Positions 57,654 to 64,000 of a stretch of DNA of 64,000 nucleotides are shown one piece after another. Within the stretch, counting starts at the first letter, position 1. Every line of letters begins with the position of its first letter. The notes beneath the pieces were generated by a model, which searched no databases, had not been told where the DNA came from, and was given only the letters and a program-made list of their open reading frames with translations. The stretch covers positions 228,120 to 292,119 of the forward strand of contig NW_006768819.1 of the NCBI RefSeq assembly GCF_000204055.1. The letters run 5' to 3'. The translations under genes were made by a program, and so were the position numbers. Source of the stretch: Melampsora larici-populina 98AG31. Lineage: Eukaryota; Basidiomycota; Pucciniomycetes; Pucciniales; Melampsoraceae.

Positions 57654-60198
57654 ATGAGAGAATTCCAGGATCGACGAGATCGAACGAGTTGGGCCTGCTC
57701 CGTTGTCCCTCAACATGTCACACAACCCAGCATAAGCAACAACACACACCACCCTTACCCCGATCCTGATCACAGCTCTGAGTCAAAGCCACTCTCACTC
57801 ACCACATCATGCCTTCCATCTGGGCCCTCTTCTGGTTCACCTCACCTACAATCCAGTTCACCACACTCCGCCTTGACCCCGTCTTTACCACCGGTTTATA
57901 CCGTACAGCGTCATCAAAATCGGTTTTTTACTCCAGCTGTTGACTCTCAAGAAACCGCAGACGGCGTGGGTTCCGAGCAGCGGGGTATCCAAAGCCAATC
58001 AACCTCTGAACACCGTCACCACCAACTTACACCCCTTGTCAGTTTTTTCCTTCAGTTTTTTTCTTTTTTATCCCACTTTTTTTGTACCTTTCTTTATCCT
58101 TTATACACGTAAAAACTGCTTCCAGAGACATTCAGCAGACATAGATACCTATTCTATTTGTTTATGTCATGCCCTCATACCATCCATCCTTTTCAACTGA
58201 TTGGTCCATGTTCAATGCTATCAGCTCTCACTGATATTATATCTCATCTTTCAGCCGCAACAATTCACCATGATGTCTGAGACCTGGTATGGACTTGTAC
58301 AAACTCCAAGAGATGCTTATCTTTTGCTGGAAGCATGTCGAGTCGGAAAGTTATATAGAATAACACGTCGGCTCACTGATATGGAGCGAAGCCAGATCAT
58401 TAGACCAGGTGCAGTTTTTGTGTGGGAGGAGAAGGAGGCGGGGATCAAGCGTTGGACAGATCATGTCAGATGGAGTCGTGAGTTACTCGTCATCCTATGC
58501 AGCATTTCTCTCTGTCTCCCTTAGTCTCTCTACCATCTTCCTTGTAGTAGTTTTTTTGTTCATGTATGCGGCGGCTGCGTCTCCTTATGAGTCTTTACCC
58601 ATCACTCGGAATAGAAGCACAGAGTTATCGTGCTTATTGAAGAGATTTGAATCGATCTGACATGCTCATAATCATGCTTTGTGAATTCGGTTTTCATGCT
58701 GGCAGCTTCGCGCGTCTCGGGGGCGTTTTTGATCTACTCGGAGCTTCTCTCAGCTTCTTCCCGCGACTCGCAAACAAGTAGCGACCCTCTATTAAAGCAG
58801 TCGTTTTCATCAACAACCTTGGAAGGCGATAAGCTTCATCTCATTGCTTATTATTCTAAAGCTGCCCTAGATTCTGGTACCTTACCCACTCCGACTCTGG
58901 ACTCCAGGCTAAGCGAGATGGTCATCCCACCTGGAATCTATCCAGATCATCGGGCAACAAGCGGCGTAGAAGATGATTCAGTACGGGAGCGACAAAGAAT
59001 GAGTCTGTTGGCGCGTCACTCAAATGCGAGCTTACTTGAGTCCGTTCCATCGGCCACTTCGGTGGAATCGACGACCTCCTCGATTGACGCAGCCGGCCGA
59101 ATGCAGCCCATCACGCCTACTTCTACTGCCACATCAATGCCGCTGAGCGATTTCAGCTTCAGTCACATAGGCTCATTACCCGAATCCAGCACTCATCGCG
59201 CAACGCCAGACGCTAAGATCTACATGAGCCAGCCCAAGTACTCACCTTCGAACTTTGTTCCGGCCATCTACCCCATCTCTCATGGCATCATTGACAGTAG
59301 TCCGTCCTTCAACGACCGCAGCGGCCGATGGCAAACATATCAACCCCCAACAGATTGGATCAATCCGAGCGGAGTGGTTGGTAGTGTTACAGATCCTCGA
59401 AACGGAGGCTACGGACGATTGCATAGCTCAGGAGGTTCAACCACATGGGGTCCCACTCTCCCACCGCTTACCACCTGGCAAGCTGAACCCGAACGTGAAC
59501 GAGGGGGGCATGAGCGTCGTTTCTCGACATCGGGAATGTTGAGCTCCAGCCTGAATGGTCATAGTTTTCATCCTTATGCACGCCCACCTGATTCCGCGCG
59601 TGGTAGGTCAAGTGGTAATCACAATTATACTAGTAAAGAATCAACCGAGCCTACAGATACGGAAGGTTTATCTCACGCGCCATCAAGAACTCCGGGAACA
59701 CCCAACCGTCGAGGATATAACTTACCATCGATGAATCAACAACCTACCCCTCAATCCTGTGGTTCGATGGGTCCTCCCCCTTCTACGAAATCGGACTCGC
59801 CAAGCAGTAACGTAGGCCAATCGCGCCCGGGCAATGGTTTCTCCAATTTGAGCCCTCACTTTGGAAGTAATTGCAATGTACAGCAACAGCTCGGGAATGG
59901 ATTATATCAAGCAAATACTCCAAGAGAACAAAATATTTCAAACAATTTTCATAGAACTGATAGATTGTCGAACGATATTGGGAATGAAACAACTGTGTCA
60001 AATAACTATCCAGATCATCAACATCATCAAAATATCCAACCTTCTTCTAATATTAAATCTTCGGATCATACTCCAGCGAGTGACACCGCATCACAACATG
60101 ATGATAATCACCAGTCTCTTGTATCTGATCAATACGAATCATTTTCCAAAAATAAAGAATCTGATTCCTCAAACTTTGATTTTGAGGAAGAAGATTAA
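57654..60198 (+). CDS. WOPR-domain (Gti1/Pac2/Wor1-type) transcription factor
   Basis: Exons 57654-58037, 58255-58477 and 58706-60198 sum to 2100 bases, 699 residues plus stop. After about 128 Ser/Pro/His-rich residues comes the WOPR-a half (ETWYGLVQTPRDAYLLLEAC, IIRPGAVFVWEEKEAGIKRW). The exon 2/3 junction completes WSPSRVSG, the most conserved box of the family, followed by FLIYSEL. WOPR-b follows (DPLLKQSFSST, KLHLIAYYSK). The remainder is Ser/Pro/Asn-rich and probably disordered, ending NFDFEEED. WOPR proteins are DNA-binding master regulators of morphology, spore formation and, in many pathogens, host colonisation (Wor1, Ryp1, Sge1). They commonly control their own promoter. The ATG at 57,654 is the first in frame. 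Confidence 0.9.
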
Positions 60199-60989
60199 AA
60201 GACGCCTCCCTCGTTTCGTAATCTGTTGTACTGCCTTTTCATTATGATTCGGGTTTAATTTACCTTACTTGTGCTTATATAATTGGGGGTTAGGTGATCG
60301 AATACAATGTAGTTATATAATCACTTAATAATACATGTTGTGTTTCTTTGTTTGTTGCATATATTGGTGGGTTGGGGTTTTCATTTTATGATAGACAAAG
60401 GGAATGATGAAGAAAAAATAGATTAGACATGTGAATATCCTAAGAAGACGAAATTCAAATTCCTATGGATAGTTTTTTCTTTTTTAAAGATACAGTCTTG
60501 TTTTTTCTTTGAATTGATTCTCCATTCCATTCATTTTGAAAGAATGATTCTAGAGATTTCTTATTTTTATAAAAGGATTCTTTGATCTCTGCTGTAATTC
60601 ATTTTCTGAAATGAGTTCATTTAATTAATTCTAGAAGTTGATTGTGTAATGAATCTTGAATGGTTGGTCCGTTTTGTTTACAAGCTGAAGATGTTGCTTA
60701 AATGTTTTAAATGTGATGGCTCATTGGTCTCGTGAATTGGAGTGAGTGAGGAGAGAGAGAGCCTGTCCGCTGACATGTACAAATATACATTATCAAGGAA
60801 TTTTACGGGTGGGATCGCGCCATGTTGAACTGTGATGATTAATCTCATTATAATGTTCATGGTGTCACTTGTCCATTCTTCATCCCCATGACTATAAAGT
60901 ATTTTGAAATCCTGATCTACACACTAGGTTTCCATTTGGTTGTACAAACCTTAATTCTTACTCTGCGTATGTCATTTATTCTATCAATG
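60199..60989. other. 3' flank of the WOPR gene
   Basis: AT-rich, without supported genes. Several TTTTTCTTT and ATAAT stretches could serve in 3' end formation. Confidence 0.4.
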
Positions 60990-60991
60990 TA

Positions 60992-61080
60992 CCATCGTTT
61001 TCAAAAAGCTTGTCACAAATTCACTGCCAAATTGTTGGTGCTTTGCGAACAAATTTGGACAAGCTTTTGGAAAACGACTG
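60992..61080. mobile_element. 89-bp MITE, copy 3
   Basis: Ends CCATCGTTTTCAAAAAGCTT and the complement of CAGTCGTTTTCCAAAAGCTT, flanked by TA at 60,990-60,991 and 61,081-61,082. Same length and fold as the copies at 486 and 52,525. Confidence 0.75.
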
Positions 61081-61082
61081 TA

Positions 61083-61740
61083 TATGGCTATGTGACATAA
61101 AGGATGAAACAAGGATGAAAAAAAATGGTTTCAGAAGGGATCAGCATAATTTCTGGAAAACCATTTAAACCAACTGATGTTATCTTCTCAACATCTCTTC
61201 ACTTCTGAAGCTTGTTTATTAGTCCGTCAAGATGTACTATAGACATTCTTGTAAAGTGTGTCCTCCTAACAAAAAGTGAGGTGGCTATAACCTAATATTC
61301 TATAGGACAAAATCCTGCAATGGCCTGATGCTCTCAAAAGCCATAGCTCATTTGAAATCTTGTTTGAGTTTTGATTCCTCAATCTTTTGGTTGAGAATTT
61401 CCAGGGACGTGTTTTAGAAGAAACACTTTGATAAGTTGTGATGTTGGATAACTGAGTGTGGTGTCAAGACACAAGCCTCTGCACAGCACACCAAAATTTC
61501 TGTCCATTAAGACTGTGTGGCAATCCAATTCAGTGGCTAGTAATTATTGAGATAATTAACTTTTGATGCTCTTAGTATAATAGGGTGGTTCAAGAAGAGA
61601 AACACAAACAACATGGTTGCCAAGTTGCGGTCAGCCTTTTTAGGGTTTCTCAATCCCCAAATCACTGTTTGACACTGAAGATCAACCCAATCACCTTACA
61701 TCTGAATCTGAATCTAACTTGAGATCAGTAACTCCAACAA
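61083..61740. other. Gene-free stretch before the Copia fragment
   Basis: No supported gene. It may include the leader of the Copia element, but no LTR could be paired within the window. Confidence 0.4.
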
Positions 61741-61974
61741 TGACTACCAACATCACTTTCAACCCTGAAATTAGTCTTACTGTTGACTCCCACTCCAGCG
61801 TACCTGTGCTTACAGAGGACAACTATTCTGCATGGCACCAGAAAATCAAATCTTTTATGATGATGAAACATTTGGCAGCATAATTGATGGTACCAAATCC
61901 ATGCCTACTAATTCTGCCCTTCTAATCTCTTACAACATGAGATGCAAATTTCTTGCTGGACTTCTTTGCTCTAA

Positions 61975-62181
61975 CACAGCCAACATAGATGCCTCAGATT
62001 GAAAAATCTGAGGCATCGTCTGATTGAAAACCTCAGACAGAATCTTTCCAAGGTTTTGATCCAAGGTATCTTTTTGCACCAAAAAATACCTTGTATGAAC
62101 ACCTCAGACAAGATCTGTCCGAGGTTTTATATCCAATGATGCCTTGGATTTTTCAATTCAAGGCATCTATGTTGGCGGTGT
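61975..62181. mobile_element. CACTA-like MITE, copy 1 (207 bp)
   Basis: Inverted repeats of about 40 bp starting CACNGCCAACATAGATGCCT. The flanking 3-bp repeat is TAA/TGA, imperfect. The inside contains a perfect hairpin GCCTCAGATT...AATCTGAGGC and several CCAAGGTTT/CCGAGGTTT words. Removing it rejoins the Copia gag frame. Confidence 0.7.
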
Positions 62182-62599
62182 GATTTAAGTGACTGTTTCT
62201 CTGAATTATTAGTCAATAAATCTAACAAAAAGAATCCCATCAAACTCTGGAAGACCATAGTTGGTCACTTTGTCTCAACTAAAGCTCACAATCAAGGTAG
62301 AGTGTTTTCTCAACAATTTACTTTATCATGCAATGGATCCACCCTTCAAGGAGTGACCACTTCAGTTCAAAAAACCCTCAATCACTTATCAGCTACCGGT
62401 GTTAAAGCCAACAATGAAATGATGGCCCATTTAAAACTTAACTTGCTTCCTGAAGAGTACTACCATCTTGAAGCCATGATATCTCATGGTGCAGAACTAA
62501 TTGACAAAAAAATTTCTGTCAACTCTGTCATTAATCACATCCAACAGCACGTTGATGATAAAAAGGTTCCAGACAATCTGTCCTCATCTTCATCTGCCT

Positions 62600-62794
62600 C
62601 ACTGCCAACATAGATGCCTTGGCTTGAGAAATCCAAGACATCATCGGAGGCAAATCCTTGAACAGACCTTGTCCAAGGTTTCTATCCAAGGTATTCTCTA
62701 TACCTCAGATCAAAACCTTGGGAAGCTTCTGTCCAAGGTTTGAAATTCAAGGATACCTTGGATTTTTCCAGTCAAGGTAAATTTGTTGGCGGTG
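62600..62794. mobile_element. CACTA-like MITE, copy 2 (195 bp)
   Basis: Starts CACTGCCAACATAGATGCCT and ends GTTGGCGGTG, with an exact 3-bp duplication CCT on both sides (62,597-62,599 and 62,795-62,797). Removing it with one CCT joins the gag frame (SSA to YTDQ). Same family as copy 1, 418 bp away. Confidence 0.75.
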
Positions 62795-63106
62795 CCTACA
62801 CTGATCAACACAATTTTCCTTCTTATCCCATTTGCCCAAAAGTAAATCACAATCCCAAAACAGTGCATACTTCCACAGAATGCTTTCAGCTTCATCCACA
62901 CCTTGTCAGCCCTGAGTACACATACATGTACCCCAAACTAACTTGTAACATTAAAAACATTATGTATAAAATTAATTACATGTACATACTGAGCTTAGAC
63001 GGTATGTAGCATGAAATACAATGTACCAAAACACTTAATACATATACATGTACACTTAAAACAGCATGTAATATGTAATAAAACACCATTTACACCTCAT
63101 AACTCA

Positions 63107-63722
63107 CACCGCGGGAATGATTAAGTTCAAAACCCGATTGAGCGAAGTTGCGGTGTCCGAGTCCGCAACTTTGCTCAATCACGGATTTCGTTCGCATCTC
63201 GTTCACATCTCGTTCACAGGTTTCCCTCGAGCTATCCTCTGCTACACCAAACTCATTCTATTCTCGACACGTGGTCATATGTAGTACATACATAGAATCC
63301 CTTGCGAGTCATCAGGCATCCTCCTTGCTACTATGTATTCTGGTATTACTTTCCAGGTTTCATTGCAGTGCTTTTGTCACGCTGCAAGAAGCATTGTCCC
63401 GACACCGTTACTTAGGTCGCTCACCGCTAATGCTAAACAACAATGAAGTTGGTGGACCTTTTGAGATACGGACAGGGAATTGGTGGAAGGTGTGATGGAA
63501 AATATGACCTTTTGTTGTGATCCAGATGATTGATCAACAAAGAAAGGAGCTCCGTACGGACAAATTGAAATTTGATCGTGTACAAGGGAGAGTACAGCTC
63601 AAGGGAAACCTGTGAACGAGATGTGAACGAGATGTGAACCAGATTGGCGATTGAGCAAAGTTGCGGACTCGGACACCGCAACTTCGCTCAATCGGGTTTT
63701 GAACTTGATCATTCCCGCGGTG
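63107..63722. mobile_element. 616-bp inverted-repeat element with hairpin ends
   Basis: Terminal inverted repeats of about 125 bp start CACCGCGGGAATGAT and carry an internal hairpin (TTGAGCGAAGTTGCGG ... CCGCAACTTTGCTCAA), plus a repeated CATCTCGTTCA word. The exact 3-bp duplication TCA flanks it (63,104-63,106 and 63,723-63,725). The CAC terminus with a 3-bp duplication suggests a CACTA-type non-autonomous element. No transposase is inside. Confidence 0.78.
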
Positions 63723-63725
63723 TCA

Positions 63726-64000
63726 GTGTCAAGAGTTAAAATGCTTGTATTACATATTACACATAACATGTATATGTAATCAAACACTGTTAATAATAAT
63801 CATTAACACATAGTGATGATTAAACCTGAACCAATGTAGTGATAATAACAAATATGACTACAGTTAGGTCTAGAGAGTAGAGTATATAAACCCCTCCTCT
63901 CTCAGCCTTCAGATAATCCCCCAACCAATTTTTTACACTCCTCTTTTAAAGAACCCTTTAAAGTTCAAATTTAAGTACATAATCAACAGTCTTATAATAA
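63726..64000. other. Right edge, no supported gene
   Basis: AT-rich sequence with a TATATAAACCCCTCCTCTCTC segment near 63,880 that could be a core promoter for a gene or element beyond the edge. Confidence 0.35.

Larger units (their letters stand above)
61741..62935 (+). pseudogene. Ty1/Copia gag fragment
   Basis: The frame begins MTTNITFNPEISLTVDS and continues VLTEDNYSAWHQKIKSFMM, with a frame change near 61,880, then IIDGTKSMPTNSAL. After the first MITE it resumes: KNPIKLWKTIVGHFVSTKAH, LNHLSATGVKANNEMMAHL and EEYYHLEAMISHG. After the second MITE it resumes with NHNPKTVHTSTECFQLHP, a zinc-knuckle-like end. These are gag (UBN2-type) features of Copia elements. No protease, integrase or RT follows before the next element, so this is a truncated remnant. 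Confidence 0.8.

Noticed and set aside
57524..57769. Alternative first frame upstream of the WOPR gene
   Set aside because: It is in another frame from the exon that splices cleanly to the WOPR domain; at most an upstream open frame in the leader.
63148..63787. Opposing frames that both begin MRCPSPQLCSI
   Set aside because: The shared start comes from the terminal inverted repeats of the 616-bp element, not from a gene pair.

Overview
The window looks like nuclear DNA of a basidiomycete, most likely a rust fungus (Pucciniales). It has intron-rich genes with short GT-AG introns, a ten-exon alpha-tubulin, a WOPR regulator, a Csm1/Pcs1 kinetochore protein, an RGS-LOV photoreceptor-type gene, and a dense load of Gypsy, Copia, hAT, KDZ and MITE elements. 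The hAT fragments and the KDZ accessory gene resemble proteins typical of rust genomes. The species cannot be named from the sequence alone.

Layout. 1-16 kb is gene-rich: the start of an unknown minus-strand gene at the left edge, Csm1/Pcs1 (minus), an Rds1-type ferritin-like protein (minus), a Gln/Asn/Met-rich repeat protein (plus), alpha-tubulin (plus) and a secreted Cys-containing protein (plus). 16.4-34.3 kb is a transposon nest. It holds a LINE RNase H fragment split by a Mutator-type element, and a decayed hAT transposon (19,154-33,482). A young Gypsy element (19,162-25,476) sits eight bases inside the left end of that hAT, and further non-autonomous elements interrupt its transposase. 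34,694-45,094 is an apparently complete KDZ-superfamily transposon with 219-bp inverted repeats, an 8-bp target duplication, an intact-looking transposase and a second, HMG-box-like gene.

45.1-60.2 kb is genic again: a PIF/Harbinger-type MITE just upstream of an RGS-LOV gene whose LOV domain lacks the photoactive cysteine, a CUE-AlkB-GRF dioxygenase, about 5.5 kb without a recognisable gene, and a WOPR-domain transcription factor. 61.7-63.7 kb holds a Copia gag fragment carrying two CACTA-like MITEs, and a further 616-bp inverted-repeat element.

The host genes do not form one pathway. Light/G-protein signalling (RGS-LOV), a developmental switch (WOPR) and nucleic-acid repair (AlkB-GRF) are neighbours on the plus strand, but nothing shows co-regulation. 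No tRNA, rRNA or CRISPR was seen. Splice sites were read by eye; where phases agree and total coding length divides by three (tubulin, WOPR, AlkB) the models are firm, elsewhere the uncertainty is stated.
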